Assembly: GCF_900099995.1 (NCBI RefSeq)
Contig: NZ_FNCZ01000001.1
Coordinates: 186,001 to 250,000 of the forward strand
DNA from: Winogradskyella thalassocola
Lineage (GTDB): Bacteria; Bacteroidota; Bacteroidia; Flavobacteriales; Flavobacteriaceae
Reading direction: 5' to 3'
Length of the DNA: 64,000 bases
Positions 43,095 through 52,025 of the stretch are shown here, piece by piece. The notes under the pieces were generated by a model, which was given only the letters and a program-made list of their open reading frames with translations, was not told the DNA's origin and did no database searches. A program made the translations under genes and the position numbers. Position 1 is the first letter of the stretch, and the number at the start of each line of letters is the position of its first letter.

Positions 43095-44327
43095 TTCTTT
43101 TTCCATATCTATAACATGCGCTACAGCTTTAACAAGTCTGTGGTGATTTTTTACAAAAGGGTTTGTCTCATCCCAAACATAGCCAGCCAAAACAGAACAA
43201 ATTTGTTTCTTAATTTCTGGATTTTCTGGTTTATGAAAGAATAATTTTTGCAAGTTTCCAGTGTACCATTCTTTTACATAAGTCGCAAAAACATCAACTC
43301 CTTTTTTCATATAATCAGAGTACTCTACTTCCCAATCCACTGTTTTCTTTTGAAGTGATTTAGTAATCAGTTTTGCTGCCAGCAATGCAGATTCCGTAGC
43401 AAACGTCACCCCTGAAGAAAACACAGGATCTAAAAACTCCGCACTATTCCCTGTTAGCACATAACCTTTTCCATATAACTGTTTAACAGACTTAGAGTAG
43501 TTAGAAATCTCAATAGGCTTAAATTGAAATTCAACACCTTCAAATCGTTCTCTGTAATAATTAGAGAGCTTCAACATGGCTTTTAATTTCTCAGAAGACG
43601 TGCCTTTAAATGATTCTAAAAATTCAGAAGAACCAACATAACCGATACTCGTTATTCCATTAGAAAATGGAATAACCCACAACCAAGTTCTCAAATCTAT
43701 AACATCAAAAGTAATCCGAGTGCCTTCCCAGCCCTCAGGACGGTTTATATCTTTTACATGCGTAAATATGGAAGACTGATTAAGAAGTTCTGAGCTTTTT
43801 TCTAAATCTAAAAGACGTGGCAAAACACGACCATAACCGCTAGAGTCAATAATGTACTTCGCAGAAACCGTGTTTCGTTCACCTAACTTATTTTTAATCG
43901 TAGTTTCTGAAAAACCATCCTCATTAAAATCAACGGCAATAACTTCTTCTTCAAAAGAAAAATCAACACCTCTTGTTATAAGCTCATCAGTAAGTGTTTT
44001 ATCAAAATCAGCTCTTGGTACTTGCCAAGTCCAATCCCACCCTTTGGTATACTTTTTACTAAAATCAAAATTACAAACTTCATCTCCTCTTAAAAACCGA
44101 GCTCCATCTTTCACTTCATAATCGCGTTTTTTCAAACAATCTAGCAATTCTACCTCTTCAAAATGATCCATACAGCGTGGCAACAAACTTTCTCCAATTA
44201 CAAATCTTGGAAACAGATTTTTTTCAACCACTTTAACTTTTAAACCTTTTTTATGCAAATAAGACGCCGCAACGCTACCTGATGGTCCTGCTCCAATAAT
44301 TAGTACATCTACATTTTCAACACTCAT
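43083..44327 (-). CDS. Flavin-dependent halogenase-like oxidoreductase of the pigment cluster
   Basis: The start is taken at MSVENVDVL (44327), 414 residues, because the longer frame adds a non-conserved leader before the FAD fold. GAGPSGS (12-18) is the FAD motif, and FPRFVIGESLLP follows. The halogenase motif WxWxIP reads WLWVIP (215-220), and the second halogenase-type motif FxxPxxSxG reads FLDPVFSSG. Some flexirubins are chlorinated on the ring, so this could chlorinate the aryl head. Related family members act as monooxygenases or reductases instead, so activity is not certain. It is divergent from the ammonia lyase gene. Confidence 0.72.
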   Translation of the reverse strand: MSVENVDVLIIGAGPSGSVAASYLHKKGLKVKVVEKNLFPRFVIGESLLPRCMDHFEEVELLDCLKKRDYEVKDGARFLRGDEVCNFDFSKKYTKGWDWTWQVPRADFDKTLTDELITRGVDFSFEEEVIAVDFNEDGFSETTIKNKLGERNTVSAKYIIDSSGYGRVLPRLLDLEKSSELLNQSSIFTHVKDINRPEGWEGTRITFDVIDLRTWLWVIPFSNGITSIGYVGSSEFLESFKGTSSEKLKAMLKLSNYYRERFEGVEFQFKPIEISNYSKSVKQLYGKGYVLTGNSAEFLDPVFSSGVTFATESALLAAKLITKSLQKKTVDWEVEYSDYMKKGVDVFATYVKEWYTGNLQKLFFHKPENPEIKKQICSVLAGYVWDETNPFVKNHHRLVKAVAHVIDMEKEKSE

Positions 44328-44359
44328 ATTAGTAATAGTATAAAAATCATTTATTATTC

Positions 44360-44367
44360 TAAATTTG
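44360..44367 (+). promoter_or_regulatory. Possible -7 promoter element of the biosynthetic operon
   Basis: TAAATTTG fits TAnnTTTG and is followed by C, 69 bases before the ammonia lyase start, in the divergent gap. No good -33 TTG is seen. Confidence 0.4.
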
Positions 44368-44435
44368 CATCCCAAAATAACTTCATTTTTCGTTATTTAA
44401 CTATTATTTTTATTAAATATTACCAACTTATATAG

Positions 44436-45974
44436 ATGCTAAAATTAACCGGAAATTTAGGTATTGAAGATTTTTACAAAATCATTTTCGAAAAGAACCC
44501 CATAGAAATAGACGAAACTGTTTTTCAAACCATAGAAAACAGCTTTAATTTTTTAAGAGATTTTTCTAAAAACAAAATAATTTATGGTGTTAACACCGGT
44601 TTTGGACCAATGGCTCAGTACAAAATTGCTGACACAGATCGTATAAAACTACAATACAATTTAATACGAAGTCACGCTTCTGGTACAGGAAACCCAATTC
44701 ACCCTTTATATGTAAAATCCGCGATGCTTGCAAGACTCAACACGCTGTCTTTAGGAAATTCTGGTGTACATAAATCGGTTATAGAACTTATGACTCAATT
44801 AATAAACCGTGATATCATTCCTTTAATTTATGAACATGGTGGTGTTGGTGCAAGTGGTGATTTAGTACAACTAGCACATTTAGCATTAGTATTAATTGGT
44901 GAAGGAGAAGTCTTTTATAAAAATGAATTAAGATCAACAAAAGAGGTTTTTGAAATTGAAAACTTAAAACCAATAACTGTAGTTTTAAGAGAAGGATTAG
45001 CTTTAATGAATGGCACTTCTGTAATGACAGGTATTGGCATTGTAAATACAATTAAAGCTAGACAGTTACTGAATTGGACTATTTTATGTTCCTCTGCTAT
45101 TAATGAAATTGTAGAAGCTTACGACGATCACTTATCATCAGAATTAAACAACGCAAAAAGACATAAAGGTCAACGTGAAATCGCTAAGCAAATGCGAGCA
45201 AATTTAAGCGATAGCAAACTCACAAAAAAACGTGAAGATCACTTATACAACAAAGCGCAAGATGCTACTGTTTTTGAAGAAAAAGTACAAGAATATTACT
45301 CTTTACGATGCGTACCTCAAATCTTAGGACCTGTTTTAGATACTTTAGATAGCGTTGAAAACATTTTAATTGAAGAAGTAAACTCTGCAAATGACAATCC
45401 TATTGTTAATGTAGAAAAGCAGCATGTATATCATGGTGGGAATTTTCATGGAGACTATATATCCCTAGAAATGGATAAACTAAAATTAGTCGTTACAAAA
45501 ATGAGTATGTTGGCAGAACGTCAATTAAATTATTTACTCAACCCTAGTCTTAATAATATCCTTCCTGCATTTGTTAACCTTGGTACATTAGGGTTAAATT
45601 TTGGTATGCAAGGTGTTCAGTTTACAGCGACCTCAACTACCGCCGAAAACCAAATGCTATCTAACCCAATGTATGTGCATAGCATTCCCAATAATAATGA
45701 CAATCAAGATATTGTAAGTATGGGAACAAACGCGGCTTTAATCACAAAAAAAGTAATTGAAAATACATACGAGGTTGTTGCCATAGAAATGATTACTATT
45801 ATACAAGCTATTGAATATCTCGAAATACAAGACAAGGTATCTTCAAAAACTAAAAAAATGTATGATGCTATTAGAAATATAGTTCCTGCTTTCAAAGACG
45901 ATGTCGTAATGTATCCTTATGTGAATCAGGTAAAAGATTTCATTATGAATCATGACAACAACCTTTTAAAATAA
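44436..45974 (+). CDS. Aromatic amino acid ammonia-lyase (HAL/TAL family)
   Basis: The 512-residue enzyme has the self-forming MIO electrophile from A139-S140-G141 (GGVGASGDLVQ). It also has the family segments YGVNTGFGPMAQ (residues 47-58), LQYNLIRSHASGTG and QDIVSMGTNAA. In flexirubin clusters the homologous enzyme is a tyrosine ammonia-lyase giving 4-coumarate, the aromatic starter. I infer the same here. Substrate choice between Tyr, Phe and His cannot be fixed by reading alone. It opens the long plus-strand operon. Confidence 0.9.
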   Translation: MLKLTGNLGIEDFYKIIFEKNPIEIDETVFQTIENSFNFLRDFSKNKIIYGVNTGFGPMAQYKIADTDRIKLQYNLIRSHASGTGNPIHPLYVKSAMLARLNTLSLGNSGVHKSVIELMTQLINRDIIPLIYEHGGVGASGDLVQLAHLALVLIGEGEVFYKNELRSTKEVFEIENLKPITVVLREGLALMNGTSVMTGIGIVNTIKARQLLNWTILCSSAINEIVEAYDDHLSSELNNAKRHKGQREIAKQMRANLSDSKLTKKREDHLYNKAQDATVFEEKVQEYYSLRCVPQILGPVLDTLDSVENILIEEVNSANDNPIVNVEKQHVYHGGNFHGDYISLEMDKLKLVVTKMSMLAERQLNYLLNPSLNNILPAFVNLGTLGLNFGMQGVQFTATSTTAENQMLSNPMYVHSIPNNNDNQDIVSMGTNAALITKKVIENTYEVVAIEMITIIQAIEYLEIQDKVSSKTKKMYDAIRNIVPAFKDDVVMYPYVNQVKDFIMNHDNNLLK

Positions 45975-45998
45975 ATCTCAACTAAAAAATCGATATAC

Positions 45999-46730
45999 AT
46001 GAAGTGCGCACTAATAACAGGTGGCTCTAGAGGCATCGGAAAATCAATTTGCATACAACTTGCAACGGATTCAGATTATCATATTTTAATTAATTACCAA
46101 AGCAATAAAGCAGCTGCCTTAGAAACTTTACATGCAGTTGAGGAAGCTGGTGGAACTGGTGAGTTGTTACCATTCAATGTTGTAGACATAGAAGATGTAC
46201 AATCTACATTAGATACATGGCAAGACAAAAATAAAGATGCTATTATTGAAGTCATAGTAAACAATGCCGGCATCACAAAAGATGGCTTGTTTATGTGGAT
46301 GAAACCTGAGGATTGGAATAACGTTATCAATACAAGTCTTAATGGCTTTTTTAATGTTACTAACCACTTAATTCAGAAAATGCTAGTCCAAAAATATGGT
46401 CGAATTATAAACATCGTATCATTATCGGGTTTAAAAGGCACACCTGGACAGACCAATTACTCTGCAGCAAAAGGTGCCGTAATTGCTGCAACTAAAGCTT
46501 TGGCTCAAGAAATTGCAAAACGTAATATAACGGTCAATGCAGTTGCTCCTGGATTTATTAAAACGGACATGACAAGCGATTTAAACGAAAAAGAACTTAA
46601 AAAATTAGTACCTGCAAATCGCTTTGGAGATCCTGAAGAAGTCGCACATCTAGTCTCTTTTTTAGCATCAAAAAAAGCATCTTATATTACAGGTGAAGTT
46701 ATTAATATTAATGGAGGTATTTACTCTTAA
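45999..46730 (+). CDS. 3-oxoacyl-ACP reductase, FabG-like
   Basis: The 243-residue SDR has TGGSRGIG (7-14), NNAGITKDGLFMWM, the catalytic Ser/Tyr/Lys set in IVSLSGLKG and YSAAKGAV, and the C-terminal GGIYS. It reduces beta-ketoacyl-ACP in each polyene extension round. The gene is 24 bases after the ammonia-lyase and 12 before a ketosynthase, fitting the aryl polyene assembly line. A role in housekeeping fatty acid synthesis is less likely in this context. Confidence 0.9.
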   Translation: MKCALITGGSRGIGKSICIQLATDSDYHILINYQSNKAAALETLHAVEEAGGTGELLPFNVVDIEDVQSTLDTWQDKNKDAIIEVIVNNAGITKDGLFMWMKPEDWNNVINTSLNGFFNVTNHLIQKMLVQKYGRIINIVSLSGLKGTPGQTNYSAAKGAVIAATKALAQEIAKRNITVNAVAPGFIKTDMTSDLNEKELKKLVPANRFGDPEEVAHLVSFLASKKASYITGEVININGGIYS

Positions 46731-46742
46731 ATAAATTACCAA

Positions 46743-47960
46743 ATGGGAAGAGTTGTAATAACAGGTATGGGTATATATTCCTGCATAGGCGAAAATTTAG
46801 AAGAAGTCAAAACATCGCTATATAATGGAACGTCTGGAATTGTTTTCGATGAAAAACGCAAACCTTTTGGTTATCGCTCTTGCCTAACAGGCATGGTAAA
46901 AGAGCCGCAACTAAAAAAGCTTTTAACGAGAAGGCAGCGTATTAGCTTAGGAGAAGAAGGCACTTACGCCTACATGGCAACGATAGAAGCCTTAAAAAAC
47001 GCTAACATTACACAAGAATTTTTAGACGTTAATGAAGTTGGTATTATTTACGGAAATGACAGTACTGCAAAATCTGTAATTGAAGCTGTTGATATTATCA
47101 GAGAGAAAAAAGATACCACATTAGTAGGTTCAGGATCTATTTTTAAAGGCATGAACTCTTCAATCACCATGAATCTCTCAACCATATTTAAACTTAAAGG
47201 TATTAATTTTACTATTAGCGCTGCTTGCGCAAGTGGGTCTCATGCTATTGGAATGGCCTATCAGCTTATAAAAAGCGGCCTTCAAGATTGTATAATCTGT
47301 GGTGGAGCACAAGAAATTAACGAATTAGCTATGGGAAGTTTCGATGGTTTGGGTGTGTTTTCAGCAAATGAAGCGCAACCCGGAAAAGCCTCTAAACCTT
47401 TTGACAAAAATCGTGATGGTCTTATTCCAAGTGGTGGTGGAGCCACACTTGTATTAGAGAGCTATGAATCTGCTGTAAAACGTGGAGCACCAATTTTAGG
47501 TGAAGTCATCGGTTATGGTTTTTCATCTAATGGAGAACATATTTCTACACCTAATGTAGATGGTCCGTCTAGAGCAATGAAAAAAGCAATAGAACAAGCT
47601 AATATTCCTCTTAGCAGTATAGATTACGTAAACGCACATGCTACCTCTACTCCCGTTGGAGATGCCAATGAGGCAAAAGCCATATTTGATGTTTTTGGAG
47701 AAAACGGACCCTATGTAAGTTCTACAAAATCCATGACTGGCCATGAGTGTTGGATGGCAGGAGCGAGTGAAGTTATCTATTCTATGTTAATGATGCAACA
47801 TTCATTTATTGCACCAAATATCAATTTAGAAAACCCTGATGAAGATGCCATTAAATTAAATTTAGTCAGCAAAACTCTAGATAAAAAAATTGATGTATTT
47901 TTGTCCAATTCCTTCGGATTTGGAGGAACAAATTCAGCCCTAATAATAAAAAAATTATAG
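46743..47960 (+). CDS. Beta-ketoacyl-ACP synthase (KAS II-type), complete triad
   Basis: The 405-residue ketosynthase has the active cysteine at C162 (SAACASGSHAIG) and the two catalytic histidines in NAHATSTPVGD and STKSMTGHECWMAGA. The end FLSNSFGFGGTNSALII is the usual C-terminus. It condenses malonyl-ACP with the growing chain. In aryl polyene clusters one such enzyme pairs with a chain-length partner. The likely partner could be one of the other ketosynthases downstream. The ACP gene follows by 8 bases. Confidence 0.93.
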   Translation: MGRVVITGMGIYSCIGENLEEVKTSLYNGTSGIVFDEKRKPFGYRSCLTGMVKEPQLKKLLTRRQRISLGEEGTYAYMATIEALKNANITQEFLDVNEVGIIYGNDSTAKSVIEAVDIIREKKDTTLVGSGSIFKGMNSSITMNLSTIFKLKGINFTISAACASGSHAIGMAYQLIKSGLQDCIICGGAQEINELAMGSFDGLGVFSANEAQPGKASKPFDKNRDGLIPSGGGATLVLESYESAVKRGAPILGEVIGYGFSSNGEHISTPNVDGPSRAMKKAIEQANIPLSSIDYVNAHATSTPVGDANEAKAIFDVFGENGPYVSSTKSMTGHECWMAGASEVIYSMLMMQHSFIAPNINLENPDEDAIKLNLVSKTLDKKIDVFLSNSFGFGGTNSALIIKKL

Positions 47961-47968
47961 TCCCCATT

Positions 47969-48211
47969 ATGAATAAAGAGGTTATTATTGAAAAAATAAA
48001 CGACTTTCTTATAGACGAATTTGAAGTTGAAGCAGAAGATCTTTCACCTGAAGCTAATTTAAAAGAAGCACTAGAACTAGATAGTTTAGATTTTGTTGAT
48101 TTGGTAGTTGCTGTTGAGGCTAATTTTGGTGTAAAACTAGTTGGTGAAGATTTCATTAATATCCTTACACTTCAAGATTTCTACGATCTTATCGAAAATA
48201 AATTAAGCTAA
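47969..48211 (+). CDS. Acyl carrier protein (first)
   Basis: The 80-residue acidic ACP has its phosphopantetheine serine at S39 (ELDSLDFVDL). Helix II and the acidic surface are normal. It carries the aryl polyene intermediates. It is flanked by ketosynthase and acyltransferase genes, and a second ACP at 51767 shows the cluster uses two carriers. Confidence 0.92.
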   Translation: MNKEVIIEKINDFLIDEFEVEAEDLSPEANLKEALELDSLDFVDLVVAVEANFGVKLVGEDFINILTLQDFYDLIENKLS

Positions 48212-48227
48212 ATTTTACTAAAATTGA

Positions 48228-49112
48228 ATGGCTACGGAATGGGAAGGCAAGTCTAGAGGTTCAGTTTTAGGATATAAAATTTTTGTTTTTTGTATCAAAA
48301 AGCTTGGTTTACGAACTGCTTATTTTGTACTAATTTTTGTAGCTTTTTATTTCTGCTTTTTTGCTAAGAACAGCACAAAGTCTATTTATTATTATTTCCG
48401 AAAAAGACGTGAATATTCAAGATTTAAAAGCATTGTAAGTATCTATAAAAGTTATTTTGTTTTCGGACAAACGATTATAGATAAGATTGCTATTTCTTCA
48501 GGATTAAGAAATAAATTCACTTATAATTTTGATGGTATTGATCATTTAGACACGGTTTTAAAATCTAAAAATGGAGGTATTTTAATTAGTGCTCACGTTG
48601 GTAATTTTGAAATTGCTGAGTATTTTTTAAATGAATTGGAAGAAGATGTTACCATCAGTTTGTTAACAACAGATTCCGAACACGGAGACATTAAAGCTTA
48701 TTTAGAAAGTGTTACAACAAAATCTAACATTAAATTTATAATCATTAAAGATGATTTATCGCATATCTTTGAAATAAACGCAGCCTTATCTCGAAATGAA
48801 ATCATTTGCATTACTGGAGATCGTTACGTAAAGCCATCAAAATCATTATCACATAATTTATTTGGCCAAGAAGCACTATTTCCAGCAGGCCCTTTTCTTT
48901 TAGGATCACGACTAAAAGTACCAGTGATTTTTGTGTATGTAATGAAAGAAACCACAACACGTTATCACCTATACGCTAGAATAGCAGATGTAAAACAACG
49001 TGACCAAATGGCATTGCTAAAATCCTATACCGAAAGCTTAGAGTGGATGCTAAAAAAATATCCTTTGCAATGGTTTAATTATTTTGATTTCTGGAACGAT
49101 TTAAAAGATTAA
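48228..49112 (+). CDS. Lipid A biosynthesis acyltransferase-like (LPLAT) protein
   Basis: The 294-residue protein has an N-terminal hydrophobic helix (about 25-48). The LPLAT active motif is HVGNFE (about residues 119-124, the HxxxxE form of the LpxL/HtrB family), and a GDRYVKPS segment and PAGPFLLGSRLKVPVIFVYV follow. Such enzymes transfer an acyl chain from ACP to a hydroxyl group. In flexirubin-type clusters a member of this family is proposed to join the polyene acid to its partner alcohol. True lipid A acylation is the alternative. The gene lies between an ACP and a dehydratase gene. Confidence 0.85.
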   Translation: MATEWEGKSRGSVLGYKIFVFCIKKLGLRTAYFVLIFVAFYFCFFAKNSTKSIYYYFRKRREYSRFKSIVSIYKSYFVFGQTIIDKIAISSGLRNKFTYNFDGIDHLDTVLKSKNGGILISAHVGNFEIAEYFLNELEEDVTISLLTTDSEHGDIKAYLESVTTKSNIKFIIIKDDLSHIFEINAALSRNEIICITGDRYVKPSKSLSHNLFGQEALFPAGPFLLGSRLKVPVIFVYVMKETTTRYHLYARIADVKQRDQMALLKSYTESLEWMLKKYPLQWFNYFDFWNDLKD

Positions 49113-49118
49113 CACATC

Positions 49119-49556
49119 ATGAATTTACTTAAAGAGCCTATTACGGATCAAGATTTAATTTTAAAATTAATTCCGCAACGTGCACCTATTGTCATGGTAG
49201 ATTCACTACTATATTTTGAAGAATCTAAAGTTATTTCTGGACTGACCGTGACTGAAGATAATATGTTTGTTCAGAATGGATTTTTAACAGAACCAGGACT
49301 TATAGAACACATAGCACAAACTGTAGCACTTTATACCGGTTATCATTTTTACATCAATAATATTCCTGCGCCAGAAGGCTATATTGGAGCTATAAAAAGT
49401 GTAACAATCGAGAAGCTTCCAAAAGTAAACATGCAAATAGAAACTGAAGTTGAAATATTACAAGAAATTATGGGCGTCACTTTAGTACAAGGCACAACGA
49501 CATTAAATGGAGAAGTGATTGTAACAGCTCAAATGAAAACAGTTTTAAAAAATTAA
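49119..49556 (+). CDS. 3-hydroxyacyl-ACP dehydratase-like hotdog protein (ApeP/FabZ-like)
   Basis: The 145-residue hotdog-fold protein resembles the FabZ/ApeP dehydratases of aryl polyene clusters. It has LIPQRAPIVMVDSLLYFEESKVISGLTVTEDNMFVQNGFLTEPGLIEHIAQTVAL, but the catalytic His of FabZ (GHFP) is replaced by a different local sequence (NGFLTEPGLIEHIAQ). Its Glu/His pair lies in the helix. It likely removes water from 3-hydroxyacyl-ACP to make the trans double bonds. It follows the acyltransferase gene by 6 bases. Confidence 0.82.
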   Translation: MNLLKEPITDQDLILKLIPQRAPIVMVDSLLYFEESKVISGLTVTEDNMFVQNGFLTEPGLIEHIAQTVALYTGYHFYINNIPAPEGYIGAIKSVTIEKLPKVNMQIETEVEILQEIMGVTLVQGTTTLNGEVIVTAQMKTVLKN

Positions 49557-49563
49557 GTCTATA

Positions 49564-50010
49564 ATGGCCTCTAGAAAAAATGATAATACTTCTGAAACTA
49601 CACTAAAGGTTTCTCACGACATTAGGGTACGTTTCAACGAAACCGATGCTTTAGGTATTGTTTGGCATGGCTATTATCTTCATTATTTTGAAGATGGACG
49701 TGAGGCTTTTGGAAGAAAACATGGCATTTCTTATTTAGACACTAAAGCGGAAGGTTATGTATCTCCTATTATAAAATCGAGCTGTGAGCACAAATTACCT
49801 TTGCAATATGGAGATATTGCAACTGTAGAAACCACTTATATAAATACACCTGCTGCAAAACTTATCTTTAGATATAAAATTTTAAACAAAGATGGAAAAA
49901 CGGTTTGCACAGGTGAAACTATTCAAGTTTTTGTAGATGATAACAATGATTTATCACTAACGCTTCCCCCCTTTTTTGAAGCCTGGAAAGCAAAAAACAA
50001 GCTTTTATAA
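49564..50010 (+). CDS. Acyl-CoA/ACP thioesterase, 4-hydroxybenzoyl-CoA thioesterase-like
   Basis: The 148-residue hotdog thioesterase has the YbgC/4HBT pattern VRFNETDALGIVWHGYYLHYFEDGREAFGRKHG (about 21-53), with the catalytic Asp in NETDALG. It could release the finished polyene or edit stalled chains. The N-terminal 18 residues are polar and non-conserved, and another start is possible downstream at the hotdog start. The gene is 7 bases after the dehydratase gene and 6 before the next ketosynthase. Confidence 0.88.
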   Translation: MASRKNDNTSETTLKVSHDIRVRFNETDALGIVWHGYYLHYFEDGREAFGRKHGISYLDTKAEGYVSPIIKSSCEHKLPLQYGDIATVETTYINTPAAKLIFRYKILNKDGKTVCTGETIQVFVDDNNDLSLTLPPFFEAWKAKNKLL

Positions 50011-50016
50011 ATTAAT

Positions 50017-51147
50017 ATGAAAGACGTCTTTATCACTGCAAATACAATAATTTCCCCTCTTGGGTTTGATTCTGAAGCTAATGTTTCGGCAATCGCTAAT
50101 GAACAATCGGGGATTACTTTACATAACAACATTAGTACGTCACCGTGTTATGCTTCTATTATTGACCATAAAAAATTAGACGACGCATTTAGTAAAATAG
50201 GAGATTCTAAGATTTATACAAAATTAGAGAAAATGATGATTTTGTCCTTACAAGACACCATTTCTCAGGCTGCATTTTCAATTTCAGATAAAACGGCTTT
50301 AATCATTGCCACAACCAAAGGTAATATTGATGCTTTAAACAATAATTTTGAACCAGAACGCGCTTACTTACCTGCTTTAGGAAATAAAATTAAAGAATTT
50401 TTCGGATTTAAAACCGAACCTATCATCATATCCAATGCTTGTGTTTCGGGGATTTTAGCCATAGCAGTAGCAAAACGATTCCTTCAAAATGACTATTATG
50501 ACAATGCTTTTGTTGTGGGTGGCGATATAGTTTCAGAATTTACCTTATCCGGATTCCAATCTTTTCAAGCCATTAGCAAAAATCCTTGTCAACCCTTTTC
50601 AAAACACAGAACTGGTATTTCCATAGGTGATGCTGCAGCTTCCGTTGCTATTACTACTAATACATCAGAAAGTGAAGCCATTCAAATTATAGGAGATGGC
50701 TCTTGTAATGATGCTAACCATATTTCAGGACCTAGCAGAACTGGAGAAGGCTTATATTTAAGTATCATTTCGGCATTAAAAGAGGCAAATATAAAACCAG
50801 AATCGATCGATTATATTTCGGCACACGGAACTGCTACGGCATTTAATGACGAGATGGAAGCGATTGCTTTTAACAGAGCAAAACTAGAAAAAACACCTTT
50901 AAATAGTTTAAAAGGGTATTACGGTCACACTTTGGGGGCTTCTGGTTTGTTAGAAGCCATTGTGGGAATTCATTCCTTAAAAAACAACATGCTATACAAA
51001 TCTTTAGGCATGGATGAATTAGGAGTTACTATGCCTCTAAATATTATTGAAAACACCACTAAAAAAGAACTAAAGACCTTTATAAAAACTGCTTCTGGAT
51101 TTGGAGGCTGCAATACTGCTGTAATTTTTAAAAAAGTGGAACAATGA
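50017..51147 (+). CDS. Beta-ketoacyl-ACP synthase (second), complete triad
   Basis: The 376-residue ketosynthase has its active cysteine at C142 (NACVSGILAIAVAKR) and the histidines in SAHGTATAFND and GYYGHTLGASG. It is somewhat shorter than the first copy, mostly at the N-terminus. The C-terminus GFGGCNTAVIFKKVEQ overlaps the next start by 4 bases. It may form the extending heterodimer with a neighbouring ketosynthase-like protein, or make the first condensation with the aryl starter. Which role applies cannot be read here. Confidence 0.9.
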   Translation: MKDVFITANTIISPLGFDSEANVSAIANEQSGITLHNNISTSPCYASIIDHKKLDDAFSKIGDSKIYTKLEKMMILSLQDTISQAAFSISDKTALIIATTKGNIDALNNNFEPERAYLPALGNKIKEFFGFKTEPIIISNACVSGILAIAVAKRFLQNDYYDNAFVVGGDIVSEFTLSGFQSFQAISKNPCQPFSKHRTGISIGDAAASVAITTNTSESEAIQIIGDGSCNDANHISGPSRTGEGLYLSIISALKEANIKPESIDYISAHGTATAFNDEMEAIAFNRAKLEKTPLNSLKGYYGHTLGASGLLEAIVGIHSLKNNMLYKSLGMDELGVTMPLNIIENTTKKELKTFIKTASGFGGCNTAVIFKKVEQ

Positions 51148-51767
51148 AAAAGCAGTTAAAAATCATAGCATATTGCCGTATAAAGAATAATGCGATTTCT
51201 TTAAACGGAAAATCGATTATAACGAAAGATAAAGACCTCTCATTTTCTGATTTTGCAAAACAAATCTATAAAGAAAAGCAATTGGCTTATCCTAAGTTTT
51301 TTAAAATGGATAACCTATGTAAACTGGCTTTTTTGACTTCAGAATTTCTTTTTGAAGCAGCAAAACTTGATTCTGAAATTATAAAAAACACAGGTATTGT
51401 ACTTTCCAATAAAGCTTCTAGTTTAGACACAGACAGAAAGCATCAGGATACCATTAACGACAAAGACAATTACTTCCCAAGTCCTGCTGTATTTGTTTAT
51501 ACCTTAGCCAATATTATGATTGGCGAAATTAGTATTCGGCATCAAATAAAAGGAGAAAATGCTTTTTTTGTTTCCGAAAAATTCAATGAAACACTTATAG
51601 AGCACTATGCCTCAAGCCTAATTATAAATAGAAAAAGTAGTCATATACTTTGTGGTTGGGTCGATGTGGACAACAATAATTATGATGCATTTATGTATCT
51701 TGTGGCAGAAGAAGGATCTTATAACTATTCAAAAGAAATTATTAAAAACATATATACTCAAAATTAA
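51144..51767 (+). CDS. Ketosynthase-like short protein, no catalytic triad
   Basis: The 207-residue protein overlaps the previous stop by 4 bases. It has a ketosynthase N-domain-like stretch (FPSPAVFVYTLANIMIGEISIRHQIKGENAFFVSEKF, about 111-147) but lacks the active-site cysteine and both histidines. It resembles the beta-ketoacyl-synthase-like N-terminal proteins that travel with polyene clusters. It is probably structural or a chain-length partner. Codon use looks like its neighbours, so it is unlikely to be decay of a full gene. The next start overlaps its stop codon by one base. Confidence 0.75.
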   Translation: MKKQLKIIAYCRIKNNAISLNGKSIITKDKDLSFSDFAKQIYKEKQLAYPKFFKMDNLCKLAFLTSEFLFEAAKLDSEIIKNTGIVLSNKASSLDTDRKHQDTINDKDNYFPSPAVFVYTLANIMIGEISIRHQIKGENAFFVSEKFNETLIEHYASSLIINRKSSHILCGWVDVDNNNYDAFMYLVAEEGSYNYSKEIIKNIYTQN

Positions 51768-52024
51768 TGGACGCATTAAAAAAAGAACTTAAAGAAAGTA
51801 TTATTGAGCAATTAAACTTAGAAGATTTTACGGTTGAAGATATTGCGGATGATGATACATTATTTGGAGATGGTTTAGGATTGGATTCTATTGATGCTTT
51901 AGAACTTATTGTAATGTTAGATAAAGATTACGGTATTAAATTAACGGATCCAAACGAAGGTAAAGCTGTGTTTGTTTCTGTGGAAGTCTTAGCGACTTAT
52001 ATTGCAAAACACCGCACCAAATAA
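51767..52024 (+). CDS. Acyl carrier protein (second)
   Basis: The 85-residue carrier has its phosphopantetheine serine at S41 (GLGLDSIDALELIVML). A clear difference from the first ACP is the GDGLGLDSI context typical of polyketide or aryl polyene carriers. It is translated immediately after the 207-residue protein and one base before the next ketosynthase start, so the carrier is expected to work with those two. Confidence 0.92.
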   Translation: MDALKKELKESIIEQLNLEDFTVEDIADDDTLFGDGLGLDSIDALELIVMLDKDYGIKLTDPNEGKAVFVSVEVLATYIAKHRTK

Positions 52025-52025
52025 A

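Noticed and set aside
44815..45051. Leucine- and histidine-rich minus-strand ORF inside the ammonia-lyase gene
   Set aside because: It is the mirror of a conserved coding sequence, with low-complexity composition and no start context.
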